27,398 bases of DNA from Chitinophagaceae bacterium UBA5175 (GCA_002413325.1 DHWT01000206.1:3439-30836); one strand, 5' to 3'. Positions 6,769-14,470 are shown, counted from the first letter of the stretch. Notes: generated by a model from the letters alone, not told the origin. Program-made: numbers and translations.

Positions 6769-7242
6769 ATGAGTGGAATTACATATCTGACAAAAGAGGC
6801 ACTCGAGAAACTGAGGGGCGAACTACAGAAAATGAAAAGTATCGACCGGCCGGCGGCTTCCAGGGCCATTGCCGAGGCCCGGGAGAAGGGAGACTTAAAG
6901 GAAAACGCCGAATATGATGCAGCTAAAGAGGCGCAGGGTTTGCTGGAAGCAAAGATCCAGCGGCTGGAATCGGACCTGTCTAATGTACGCATCCTCGAAG
7001 AAGGGAATATTGATACCAGTAAAGTGTCGATACTGACCAAAGTAACGGTCACGAATCTTGCGAATAAAAAACAATCAACTTATCACCTGGTTTCTGAAAA
7101 AGAAGCCGACCTCAAGCTGGGTAAAATTTCCGTATCGTCACCCATCGGTAAGGGATTATTGGGTAAACAGGTTGGTGAAGTGGCAGAGGTAAACGTTCCT
7201 GCGGGAAAACTGCAATTCAAGGTGGAAAGTATTACCATATAA
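6769..7242 (+). CDS. greA: Transcription elongation factor GreA
   Basis: GreA enters the secondary channel of RNA polymerase and stimulates transcript cleavage to rescue backtracked complexes. The 157-residue length is standard. The N-terminal coiled coil carries the tip signature EAREKGDLKENAEYDAAKEA with the acidic residues that position the catalytic metal. The C-terminal domain (residues about 85-157) has VTVTNL, YHLVSEKEADLKLGKISVSSPIGKGLLGKQVGEV. The start is fixed by the AGGAGG motif just upstream. The gene has an unusual leader with a promoter box followed at once by a terminator hairpin. It is convergent with the HIT gene across a 56-base gap that has no clear terminator. Confidence 0.97.
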   Translation: MSGITYLTKEALEKLRGELQKMKSIDRPAASRAIAEAREKGDLKENAEYDAAKEAQGLLEAKIQRLESDLSNVRILEEGNIDTSKVSILTKVTVTNLANKKQSTYHLVSEKEADLKLGKISVSSPIGKGLLGKQVGEVAEVNVPAGKLQFKVESITI

Positions 7243-7298
7243 TCCGGAAATTTGGGAGTTTGGGAATCACTGAATTCAATGCTCAAATTCCCCTATGC

Positions 7299-7694
7299 TC
7301 ACATTTTCAAATTCGCCACCAGCATCTCCTGAATATTGCGAAACCGGTCCGGGCTTAATTTCAATTTTGGATTTTTAAAATCCATATCATGTATCCCGTT
7401 GATGGGAATTAAATGCAGGTGTGCGTGGGGTACTTCAAGGCCAACGACCACCAGGCCGCAGCGGTTGCAACGAAAAGATTTTTCAATTGCTTTTGCAATG
7501 GGTTTTGCAAAGACCAGGATCCGGGAAAGCAGGTTTTCATCCAGGTCAAAGAAATGGTCCGTTTCCGTTTTGGGGATTACCAGGGTATGACCTTCCCGCA
7601 AAGGATTGATATCGAGAAAAGCCAGGAAAAAATCATCTTCGGCTATCCGGTAACTGGGAATTTCCCCGTTTATGATTCTTGTGAATATGGTCAT
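7299..7694 (-). CDS. HIT family (histidine triad) nucleotide-binding protein
   Basis: A 131-residue member of the histidine triad superfamily, most like the HinT/protein kinase C inhibitor group that hydrolyses nucleoside phosphoramidates or related mononucleotide conjugates. The triad HAHLH is at residues 90-94 (H90, H92, H94) inside VPHAHLHLIPI. The N-terminal CIFCKI-type zinc motif of some members is replaced by TIFTRIINGEIPSYRI. It begins 13 bases after the ruvC stop on the same strand, so the two are probably one operon. The physiological substrate is unknown. Confidence 0.93.
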   Translation of the reverse strand: MTIFTRIINGEIPSYRIAEDDFFLAFLDINPLREGHTLVIPKTETDHFFDLDENLLSRILVFAKPIAKAIEKSFRCNRCGLVVVGLEVPHAHLHLIPINGIHDMDFKNPKLKLSPDRFRNIQEMLVANLKM

Positions 7695-7707
7695 GGGCTT
7701 GCCTTTT

Positions 7708-8265
7708 TTAAATGACCCGCTTCGGGTTTTTTGCTACAAACTCAGCCCACCCGTTCAGTTTTTTCCCGTTACTTACGGGGGAACGAAACTGATAATGGTG
7801 ACAAAGGGCAACGGCCAGTGCATCGGATGCATCAAAGCGTTCGATTTCCCTCCGGATCTCTAAAATCTGCTGAAGCATTTTCCACACCTGTTCTTTGCCT
7901 GCGTTTCCATTCCCGGTTATCGATTGTTTAATTTTCCGCGGGGCATATTCGTTTACCGGGATGCCCGACTGCATGGCTGCAGCAATGGCAACACCCTGTG
8001 CCCGGCCGAGTTTGAGCATGCTTTGCACATTTTTCCCGAAAAACGGGGCTTCAATGGCAAATTCATCCGGTCTGAATTTTTGAATGATTTCCTGCACCGT
8101 GAAATAAATCAGTTCCAGTCGCTGGTAAGCATCCATGCGTACCGGAACATGCAGCACATCCATCCCGATGAATATGGCCTGAGGCCCTTCCGCACGTATC
8201 AGTCCCCAACCCATCTGTAGGGTGCCCGGATCAATACCCAGTATTATTTTGGAGTTCTTTTGCAG
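7708..8265 (-). CDS. ruvC: Holliday junction endodeoxyribonuclease RuvC, probable CTG start
   Basis: RuvC resolves Holliday junctions together with RuvAB. With a CTG start at 8265 the product has 185 residues, close to the usual 170-190, and opens QKNSKIILGIDPGTLQMGWG. The four active-site acids are then D12 (GIDPG), E72 (AIEAPFFGKN), D145 and D148 (FDASDALAVA). The first in-frame ATG (8214) would delete D12 and the whole first strand, so it cannot be the true start. No in-frame ATG, GTG or TTG exists between 8214 and the preceding in-frame stop TGA near 8308, which leaves CTG (8265) or a rarer codon such as ATA. The HIT gene follows on the same strand. The 5' end overlaps the promoter of the divergent flippase gene. 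Confidence 0.93.
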   Translation of the reverse strand: MQKNSKIILGIDPGTLQMGWGLIRAEGPQAIFIGMDVLHVPVRMDAYQRLELIYFTVQEIIQKFRPDEFAIEAPFFGKNVQSMLKLGRAQGVAIAAAMQSGIPVNEYAPRKIKQSITGNGNAGKEQVWKMLQQILEIRREIERFDASDALAVALCHHYQFRSPVSNGKKLNGWAEFVAKNPKRVI

Positions 8266-8274
8266 GGGGAACGC

Positions 8275-8282
8275 TATTTTTG
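8275..8282 (+). promoter_or_regulatory. -7 box of the flippase-like gene
   Basis: TATTTTTG fully matches TAnnTTTG. It is 3 bases before GTG at 8286 and 6 before GTG at 8289, suggesting a leaderless mRNA. A TTTTG at 8247-8251 gives a 23-base spacer, slightly longer than ideal. Confidence 0.5.
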
Positions 8283-8285
8283 ATT

Positions 8286-9272
8286 GTGGTGCTGAACAAA
8301 AATATCAAATTAATAGTCAACTATGTGGCCGGCCCCCTCATTATGTTTTTTCTTTTATATACGGTTGCCCGGCAACTGGAAAAGCAGCCGCACTGGAAGG
8401 ACTCGTTTCACCGGATATGGGATGCGGCCATTGGAAATCAGCGGTGGAAATTGTTCGGCATATTCGGATTGATGTGCGTGAACTGGTCGCTCGAAACATT
8501 CAAATGGCAGCTGGCTTTGATAACGGTTCAGCCCATCGGATTTTTACGCGCCTTGAAAGCCATCCTGGCCGGAACCTGTATCGCTTCATTTACTCCCAAC
8601 CGCGTGGGCGAATACCTGGGCAGGATGTTATTCGTTGACAGCGGTAATAAAATACGTTCTGTTGCGCCCTCCATCCTTTGCAGTTTGTCCCAGATGCTGA
8701 TGACCCTGGTAGCCGGGTCGGTCGGCATCTACCTGTATTCTTCCCTTGCTTTTCAATTCCGTGCTTCCTGGTTATCGCCTGTATTTTTCAGATCTGCTTT
8801 GATAATGGCTGCGGCCGGGGCCACCGGGCTTGGCCTGGTTTATTTCAGGTTTGATCCACTGGTAAGCGGGATCAACAACTGGTTGGGGAAAAACCATAAA
8901 ACTTTTTTCATACCCCGGAATTTCAGTTTTCGGGTACTCACCGGTATACTGCTGATTGCTGCATTACGTTATATGATATTTGTATGGCAATATTTCCTGT
9001 TATTTTCTCTTTTTGGGATTCCTTTAATGGCGTTGCAGGTATTTACGGGCGTTAGTGTTATGTTTGTTTTGCTGGCGGTTGTGCCCACTTTGACGTTTTT
9101 AACAGATCTCGGATTTCGCTGGGTAGCCGGCATCCAGATTTTCCAGGTATTCACTTCCAATACGGCGGGTATTCTGAGTGTATCACTGGGAGTCTGGTTC
9201 ATCAATTTAATAATACCTGCATTGGTTGGGAGTTTATTAATTTTAAGGATCAAACTTTTCAGCAGCAAATGA
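8286..9272 (+). CDS. Flippase-like integral membrane protein (lysylphosphatidylglycerol synthase TM-domain/UPF0104 type)
   Basis: About 328 residues with roughly eight hydrophobic helices, the first near residues 10-32 (VAGPLIMFFLLYTVARQL). The pattern fits the membrane domain shared by MprF/AglD-like proteins, with the conserved FTPNRVGEYLGR motif (related to the T-P-x-x-x-GE signature) near residue 100 and RYMIFVWQYFLLFSLFG later. Members move or modify lipid-linked substrates; the substrate here cannot be inferred. No ATG suits the N-terminus: the first in-frame ATG (8342) would cut helix 1, so GTG at 8286 or 8289 is preferred (TTG 8280 overlaps the -7 box). The stop overlaps the next gene by 4 bases (ATGA), so the two are translationally coupled. 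Confidence 0.82.
   Translation: MVLNKNIKLIVNYVAGPLIMFFLLYTVARQLEKQPHWKDSFHRIWDAAIGNQRWKLFGIFGLMCVNWSLETFKWQLALITVQPIGFLRALKAILAGTCIASFTPNRVGEYLGRMLFVDSGNKIRSVAPSILCSLSQMLMTLVAGSVGIYLYSSLAFQFRASWLSPVFFRSALIMAAAGATGLGLVYFRFDPLVSGINNWLGKNHKTFFIPRNFSFRVLTGILLIAALRYMIFVWQYFLLFSLFGIPLMALQVFTGVSVMFVLLAVVPTLTFLTDLGFRWVAGIQIFQVFTSNTAGILSVSLGVWFINLIIPALVGSLLILRIKLFSSK
8297..8304 (-). promoter_or_regulatory. -7 box for ruvC
   Basis: On the minus strand TATTTTTG (8304-8297) matches TAnnTTTG and would start ruvC RNA near 8290, about 25 bases before the CTG at 8265. The box lies inside the first codons of the opposite gene. No clear TTG is seen at -33. Confidence 0.45.
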
Positions 9273-10060
9273 AATCGATTACCTCAATCGTTTTATTAAT
9301 TGCCCTCTCATTTCCATTAAAGGCCGGTGATGATTTCTGCGGCCTGCCGAACCACGCATTCCAGGCAGGTGAAAGTATTACATACCGGGTTTACTATACC
9401 CTGGCCGGCGTTTATATTGCTGCAGGGGAAGCCACATTTACCTGTGCCCTCGAAGATTTAAACGGCAAACCTGTTTATCATGTTACCGGTGATGGGAAGA
9501 CCTATTCATTCTATGACAATTTTTTCCGGGTGCGGGATAAATATGAATCATTCATCGATACGACCAACCTGCAGCCGCTGAAATTTATACGGAATGTAAA
9601 TGAAGGAAGCTTTAAGAAATACGAAAATATCAGTTTTAATAAAACGGCCCATACGGCCATTACCAATTCCGGCGTTTTTAAAACACCCGACTGTATACAG
9701 GATGTATTGAGTTCCATGTATTATGCCCGTAATATTGATTTTAATAAACTGAAACCGGGTGATAAGATTCCCTTTTCCATGTTTCTCGACAACCAGGTCT
9801 ATAATCTCTATATCCGTTACCTGGGAAAAGAAACCATTAAGACAAAATATGGTAAGTTCAGAGCCATTAAATTCAAGCCCCTCCTGATAAAAGGAACTAT
9901 TTTCGAGGGGGGTGAAAAAATGACTGTTTGGGTGAGTGATGATGCAAACCATATTCCGGTGCGGGTTGAAAGTCCGATCAGTGTGGGTAGTGTGAAAGTT
10001 GACATGATGGACTTCAGGAACCGCCGTACCCCGCTGAGTTCCCTGATCAGCCTTCGTTAA
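9269..10060 (+). CDS. DUF3108 domain-containing secreted protein
   Basis: The 263-residue protein has a signal peptide ending near residue 19 (LSFPLKAG) and a mature domain that fits DUF3108. Landmarks are FQAGESITYRVYYTLAGVYIAAGEATF, KTYSFYDNFFRVRDKYESF, LQPLKFIRNVNEGSF, and TVWVSDDANHIPVRVESPI near the end. Such proteins are periplasmic or outer-membrane associated, with a beta-rich fold similar to lipoprotein-handling domains, but no activity is established to my knowledge. Its ATG overlaps the flippase stop, so the pair is cotranscribed and may act on the same envelope substrate (inference). Confidence 0.88.
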   Translation: MKSITSIVLLIALSFPLKAGDDFCGLPNHAFQAGESITYRVYYTLAGVYIAAGEATFTCALEDLNGKPVYHVTGDGKTYSFYDNFFRVRDKYESFIDTTNLQPLKFIRNVNEGSFKKYENISFNKTAHTAITNSGVFKTPDCIQDVLSSMYYARNIDFNKLKPGDKIPFSMFLDNQVYNLYIRYLGKETIKTKYGKFRAIKFKPLLIKGTIFEGGEKMTVWVSDDANHIPVRVESPISVGSVKVDMMDFRNRRTPLSSLISLR

Positions 10061-10097
10061 TATATATTTATTTCAATATCAACAAACCAGAACTGAC

Positions 10098-11075
10098 ATG
10101 AAAAAGATTCTGAAAATGCTCGGCATTCTTTTGCTATCCCTCCTCCTCATTCCGTTGATTATCCTTGCGTATGTTAAAATTGCCTTACCCAATGTCGGTC
10201 CGGCCCCGGAAATGACAATAGAACGGACGCCAGCCAGGCTGGAACGGGGCGCCTATCTGGCTAAAACTGTGATGGTCTGTATGGATTGTCACAGTAAACG
10301 CATCCCCGGTCAATTCTCCTTACCGATGGATTTTTCCACATTGGGCCAGGGTGGAGAACGGTTTGATCAAAGCCAGGGTTTCCCGGGCGTTTACTATTCA
10401 GCCAATATTACGCCGGCAGGTATCGGCAGTTGGACGGACGGCGAAATTTACAGGGCCATCACCACAGGAGTACGCAAAAGCGGCAAGCCTATATTCCCGG
10501 TGATGCCGTATCATGCCTATAGGCATGCTGATCCGGAAGATGTAAAGTCCGTCATTGTTTTCCTGCGGTCTCTTAAGCCGATTGAAAATACAGTTCCACC
10601 CCCATCGTCAGATTTCCCCATGAATTTTATCCTGAATACCATTCCAAAAAAAGCGGAACCCATGCAGATCCCGCCAGCCGGGGACAGCCTGGCCAATGGC
10701 CGGTATTTATTTACCATCGCTGCCTGCTATGATTGTCATACACCTTATGATAAGGGGAAATACGATGAAAACCTGGCGTTGGCCGGCGGACGGACATTCC
10801 CCGTACCGGGAGGCAGCGTGACATCTGCCAACATCACGCCCGATAAGGAAACGGGTATCGGAACCTGGACCCGGGATTTATTCATCAGCAGGTTTGCTTA
10901 TTACAGAGACAGTGTGAACGCACACCGGGTGGTGAATCCGGGAGAGTTACAGTCTATTATGCCCTGGACCTTATATGGAAATATGACTGATACGGACCTT
11001 GCAAATATTTATGCGTATATCCAGACGATTCAACCCATTAAGCATTTGGTGGTGAAGTTTAAGCCGAAGACTTAA
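10098..11075 (+). CDS. Membrane-anchored diheme cytochrome c
   Basis: The 325-residue protein starts with a single hydrophobic helix (residues 4-28) that anchors it with the rest in the periplasm. Two heme attachment sites are visible: CMDCH at 61-65 and CYDCH at 210-214. Each is followed by a candidate axial Met, M136 in FPVMPYHAY and M288 in SIMPWTLYGNM, so it has two tandem class I-like cytochrome domains of similar layout (both contain an ANITP motif followed by GIGxWT). This arrangement occurs in cytochrome subunits of periplasmic dehydrogenases such as alcohol or aldehyde dehydrogenases, but no dehydrogenase is adjacent. It lies 37 bases after the DUF3108 gene, which may or may not be in the same transcript. 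The electron donor and acceptor are unknown. Confidence 0.92.
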   Translation: MKKILKMLGILLLSLLLIPLIILAYVKIALPNVGPAPEMTIERTPARLERGAYLAKTVMVCMDCHSKRIPGQFSLPMDFSTLGQGGERFDQSQGFPGVYYSANITPAGIGSWTDGEIYRAITTGVRKSGKPIFPVMPYHAYRHADPEDVKSVIVFLRSLKPIENTVPPPSSDFPMNFILNTIPKKAEPMQIPPAGDSLANGRYLFTIAACYDCHTPYDKGKYDENLALAGGRTFPVPGGSVTSANITPDKETGIGTWTRDLFISRFAYYRDSVNAHRVVNPGELQSIMPWTLYGNMTDTDLANIYAYIQTIQPIKHLVVKFKPKT

Positions 11076-11088
11076 GGAGCTTTTGGTG

Positions 11089-12387
11089 TTAAGCTGTAGG
11101 CATCAGACTTGCTACCGCCCTTTCCATCTGCATACTGCGTGAGCCTTTGACGAGGATGGCCGTATGCTGAACGGAACGGGAAGCAAGCCATTTCCCGGCT
11201 TCTTCCGAATTGGCAAATGTCCTGTAGGGATGTTTGATCCTCAAAAAATCGCCACCCACGAGAATGACTTCTTTCCAGTCGTAGGTTCCGATCTGGTGAA
11301 TGATCTGCTCATGTTCTCCGATACTGCCGGCACCCAATTCTGCCATGGCACCCAGCAGTAAAACTTTATAGGCTGCAGGGAAATGCATGAAATTTTCAAT
11401 GGCCAGTTTCATACTGGAAGGATTGGCATTATAAGCATCCAGCACCAGGGTATTAGTCCCGGACCGGATCAGTTGCGAGCGGCTGTTGGAAGGGGTGTAT
11501 TGTTCAATCCCTTTTTTTATTCCCCGGGGATCCACATTAAAAAAATCTCCGACGCATACCGCTGCCAGCACATTGGGCAGATTATAATTTCCTGTTAACC
11601 GGGTCTGGACAGAATCCAGGTTCACGCCCGCGGTCATCCGCACACGCAGATGCGGAAAGGCAGATTCTTCAACGCCGGTAATATCCGCAGAGCCGGTTCC
11701 ATAAGAAACGATTTCCCGAATACCCTTGCTCATTTCCTGCAGGTAGTCATAATCCCACATCACGAAGGCCGTTCCGCCATGTTCACGGAGATAATCATAG
11801 AGTTCGCCTTTACCTTTTCGTATGCCTTCCATACTTCCGAAACCTTCGAGATGGGCCTTTCCGCAATTGGTAATTAAACCATGGGTGGGCCTGGTGTATT
11901 CACAATAACCGGCAATCTCCCGCAGATGATTGGCCCCCATTTCCACGATGGCCATCTCAGCATCTTTTTTGATTTTCAGCAGGGTGAGGGGAATGCCGAT
12001 ATGATTGTTCAGATTGCCTTCCGTGGTATAGGTTGTGTATTTTTCAGAAAGGACGGCATGTATCAGTTCCTTGGTGGTGGTTTTGCCATTACTGCCGGTA
12101 ATGGCAATAAATGGTATGGAAAACTGGTTCCTGTGATGCGCAGCCAGCGCCTGCAAACTGGTCAATACATCGTTGACGGGGACCAGGCGTTCTCCGGGCC
12201 GGGAAGGTGGTTCATCAATTATGGAATAGGCTGCACCGCTTTCCAAAGCCTGAACCGCAAAATGATTCCCATTAAAATTTTCTCCCTTCAATGCAAAAAA
12301 AAGATCGCCTGCTCGAAGTTTCCGGCTGTCAGTGCAAATAGAAGGGTGTTGTAAAAATATCCGGTATAATTCTTCTGTGCTGATCAT
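11089..12387 (-). CDS. murF: UDP-N-acetylmuramoyl-tripeptide-D-alanyl-D-alanine ligase
   Basis: MurF adds D-Ala-D-Ala to the UDP-MurNAc tripeptide, the last cytoplasmic step of the peptidoglycan precursor. With the ATG at 12387 it has 432 residues. The ATP-binding loop TGSNGKTTT is at 97-105. The central domain includes TEGNLNNHIGIPLTLL, AIVEMGANHLREIAGYCEYTRPTHGLITNCGKAHLEGFG and the C-terminal VLDAYNANPSSMKLAIENF. An in-frame ATG at 12417 would add ten residues, but it lies inside the upstream terminator stem; the 12387 start has a -7 box five bases before it. gldJ lies upstream on the same strand, separated by a terminator. Confidence 0.96.
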   Translation of the reverse strand: MISTEELYRIFLQHPSICTDSRKLRAGDLFFALKGENFNGNHFAVQALESGAAYSIIDEPPSRPGERLVPVNDVLTSLQALAAHHRNQFSIPFIAITGSNGKTTTKELIHAVLSEKYTTYTTEGNLNNHIGIPLTLLKIKKDAEMAIVEMGANHLREIAGYCEYTRPTHGLITNCGKAHLEGFGSMEGIRKGKGELYDYLREHGGTAFVMWDYDYLQEMSKGIREIVSYGTGSADITGVEESAFPHLRVRMTAGVNLDSVQTRLTGNYNLPNVLAAVCVGDFFNVDPRGIKKGIEQYTPSNSRSQLIRSGTNTLVLDAYNANPSSMKLAIENFMHFPAAYKVLLLGAMAELGAGSIGEHEQIIHQIGTYDWKEVILVGGDFLRIKHPYRTFANSEEAGKWLASRSVQHTAILVKGSRSMQMERAVASLMPTA

Positions 12388-12392
12388 GACAA

Positions 12393-12400
12393 CAAAACTA
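12393..12400 (-). promoter_or_regulatory. -7 box of murF
   Basis: On the minus strand TAGTTTTG (12400-12393) matches TAnnTTTG and ends 5 bases before the ATG at 12387, implying a leaderless or nearly leaderless mRNA. It follows directly on the T-rich tail of the gldJ terminator. No TTG at -33. Confidence 0.48.
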
Positions 12401-12406
12401 ATAAAC

Positions 12407-12440
12407 AAAAAAGCCATCCGCGGCTGGCGGTATGGCTTTT
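12407..12440 (-). terminator. Intrinsic terminator of gldJ
   Basis: AAAAGCCAT (12409-12417) pairs with ATGGCTTTT (12432-12440), continued by CCGC (12418-12421) with GCGG (12427-12430) and one bulged T, giving a stem of about 13 bp. On the minus strand it is followed by a T-run (complement of A12407-12412) and GTTTATT. Confidence 0.85.
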
Positions 12441-12458
12441 ATAAAGTTTATAATCTGT

Positions 12459-14018
12459 TTATTGTTTACGGGCGTTCTGTTTTCTGGTTTTATAGCTGAT
12501 ACCGGTTTGCCTTCCGTTACCTGCAGCGCTGCCTACGCGGTCCATGGCGCAACGGAAACCAACGGTAGAACTTGCCTGGTCTTCTTCCATAAAACGGCGT
12601 GTTCCGGGTCCGAGCCAGTAAGCGCGATCATTCCAGCTTCCGCCTTTAATAACCCTGGATTTATCGCTGATCAGGGTTGTTTTGCCATATCCATAACTAA
12701 CTCCGGCAATCAGGGAGTCCCCATCCAGGTAATTGATAACATCCCCTTTCTGGTAGTTCCTTCTGTTTTCGCTTTCCTTATCAGTTACAGCGCGGTATTT
12801 AATCCTGCCCAGGCTGTCTCTTTCAGGCTTGCCTTCCTTGCCCAGGTCCATAGTTTCAAATTTGTTACCACGGAAGGGAGCAACTCCGTCCACGTCCTGT
12901 GAAGATAGCGGCCTGTAAACGTCTTCCACCCACTCGCTCACGTTACCGGACATATTATATATACCGAAACCGTTGGGGAAAAATGAAGTGACATCGGCTG
13001 TATATACGGCATTATCATTCAAACCACCGGCAACACCCATATTATCGCCATTTCCTCTCTTAAAATTGGCGAGAAAGGTTCCCTGCCAGGTTCCGCGGCG
13101 TGAGTCCCTTAAACCGTTTACATTCTGGCTCCAGGAATAAACCTGTTTATTGGCGATCAGTTCCTCACCCCGCTGGCTGTCTTTATGACTGGGGGCAGGG
13201 TTCTGGGCAATATATCCCAGCGCTGCATATTCCCATTCAGCTTCTGTGGGCAGGCGGTACGAAGGCAGCAGGATCCCATCCTCAAATGTGACCTGCGTCC
13301 GGGGCGTTCCGTTTGGATTTTTAAGTTGGTTCTTTTTTGATTTGGCAGCAGGACCCGGTGTAGCCTGGTATTCGCCCACCAGGTAAGATTTGGTGTTGAA
13401 ATTTTCCTGGCCGAGACCCTGTATGTTTTTCAGGGAATTCTTATTGATATACCCACGGTCAACCAATGCTTTTTCATTCACACGATCCGTTCTCCAGATG
13501 CAAAAATCATGGGCCTGTTTCCAGTTTACCCCTACAACAGGATAATAATTATAGGAAGGATGACGGAAATAATATTCCACCAGCGGTTCATTATATGCCA
13601 GTTCACTTCTCCATACCAGGGTATCGGGAAGCGCTGCATCGCGCACAGCCTGGTATTCATCCCCTTCAAAAACGTTGTTTATCCAGTACAGGTATTCCCG
13701 GTAGTGTACATTGGCTACTTCGGTTCTGTCGATATAAAAAGAGTTTACGGTTACACGGCGTGGAATATTGTTCCAGTCGCTCATAACGTCTTCTTCGGTT
13801 GCGCCCATGGTAAAAGTACCTCCCTGAACAAAGACCAGTCCGGGACCGGTACGTTGTTCTTTTTCCTTGGATACCTGGTAACCCCCCATGTTTTTATCAT
13901 TGTAATTCCAGCCGGTTACTGCAGAGGATTCAGTTTTTTTACTAAACAGGCCGCCATTTTTACACGAGGCCATGGTTGCGGCACAGGAAGCAAGGATAAC
14001 GAGATTTTTGAGATTCAT
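12459..14018 (-). CDS. gldJ: Gliding motility / T9SS lipoprotein GldJ
   Basis: GldJ is an outer-membrane-associated lipoprotein needed for gliding and for stability of the type IX secretion machinery in Flavobacterium. The 519-residue protein has a lipoprotein signal with a candidate lipidated Cys at 19 (TMASCKNGG; an earlier LASC at 12 leaves too short a core). The mature part is a formylglycine-generating-enzyme (sulfatase-modifying) fold: PGLVFVQGGTFTMGATEEDV, RRVTVNSFYIDRTEVAN, YRLPTEAEWEYAA, FGIYNMSGNVSEWVEDVY and RVIKGGSWNDRAYWL, ending in GFRCAM. The GldJ-specific N-terminal TGWNYNDKNMGGYQ and the HPSYNYYPVVGVNWKQAHDF/CIWRTDRVNE segment separate it from GldK. Inserts at about 215-260 and 390-450 interrupt the fold. 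It ends in a basic tail. It is divergent from porV, with murF downstream. Confidence 0.9.
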   Translation of the reverse strand: MNLKNLVILASCAATMASCKNGGLFSKKTESSAVTGWNYNDKNMGGYQVSKEKEQRTGPGLVFVQGGTFTMGATEEDVMSDWNNIPRRVTVNSFYIDRTEVANVHYREYLYWINNVFEGDEYQAVRDAALPDTLVWRSELAYNEPLVEYYFRHPSYNYYPVVGVNWKQAHDFCIWRTDRVNEKALVDRGYINKNSLKNIQGLGQENFNTKSYLVGEYQATPGPAAKSKKNQLKNPNGTPRTQVTFEDGILLPSYRLPTEAEWEYAALGYIAQNPAPSHKDSQRGEELIANKQVYSWSQNVNGLRDSRRGTWQGTFLANFKRGNGDNMGVAGGLNDNAVYTADVTSFFPNGFGIYNMSGNVSEWVEDVYRPLSSQDVDGVAPFRGNKFETMDLGKEGKPERDSLGRIKYRAVTDKESENRRNYQKGDVINYLDGDSLIAGVSYGYGKTTLISDKSRVIKGGSWNDRAYWLGPGTRRFMEEDQASSTVGFRCAMDRVGSAAGNGRQTGISYKTRKQNARKQ

Positions 14019-14470
14019 AGAAAACGCATTTAACCGTGATATGTTAGGTGTAGAAACGTGGTTTTAAAACAAATATTGTAAAATGGGACCACCTGCATGA
14101 TCAACCTGTCTGAATCAGACGCAGGGAAGACGAAATTAGTTTGTTTGAAGGGAAAAATCCCGTTTTGGGAATGTTAAAGCCTGAGAAAGATGGCCGTCTT
14201 TTTGCTTAGTTTTGCTGTTTCCGGGAAACCTTTAACTTGCGCAATATTCTGGTTATGTTTCCGTTGGATGAACGGAAAGACAGGTCCGGTCTCGAAATTC
14301 CTGCCCGGCTGGCAGGCGTGGATGGGCGTTGTACTGGAACTAACTAAAAACCACCTGATTAGCTATAGAAAAATTCTACCCTCAAAAGTCAAAATGATTC
14401 CGAATGCTTGATTTTTTAAAGTCCTGGTATCATTTTGCAGTCAGTTCCATTTAAAGCTAAATTATATTTC
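14019..14470. other. Divergent gldJ-porV intergenic region with several inverted repeats
   Basis: About 450 bases with no supported gene. Structures seen: GTCTGAATCAGAC (14108-14120), an odd palindrome; GTTTCCGGGAAAC (14217-14229); and TTTCCGTT/AACGGAAA (14258-14265 with 14271-14278), a perfect 8-bp hairpin with a GGATG loop. A 73-codon frame at 14190-14411 shows no family resemblance. A TAGTTTTG box occurs at 14207-14214 on the plus strand without a TTG partner. The stretch could hold regulatory sites or a small RNA. Confidence 0.5.
14408..14437 (+). promoter_or_regulatory. Candidate porV promoter
   Basis: TTG (14408-14410), 19 bases, then TCATTTTG (14430-14437), one mismatch from TAnnTTTG. 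It would give a leader of about 28 bases before the ATG at 14471. Confidence 0.4.

Noticed and set aside
7252..7290. TTTGGGA direct repeat and a GGGAAT/ATTCCC pair between greA and the HIT gene
   Set aside because: Only two repeat copies; the inverted arms are 6 bp with a long loop and no T-tract, so neither a repeat array nor a terminator is supported.
12432..12902. 156-codon plus-strand frame under gldJ
   Set aside because: Antisense to the conserved C-terminal half of GldJ; its residues simply mirror that sequence.
14190..14411. 73-codon frame in the gldJ-porV gap
   Set aside because: No family resemblance and no proper signal or start context; it crosses an 8-bp hairpin. I prefer a regulatory reading of this region.
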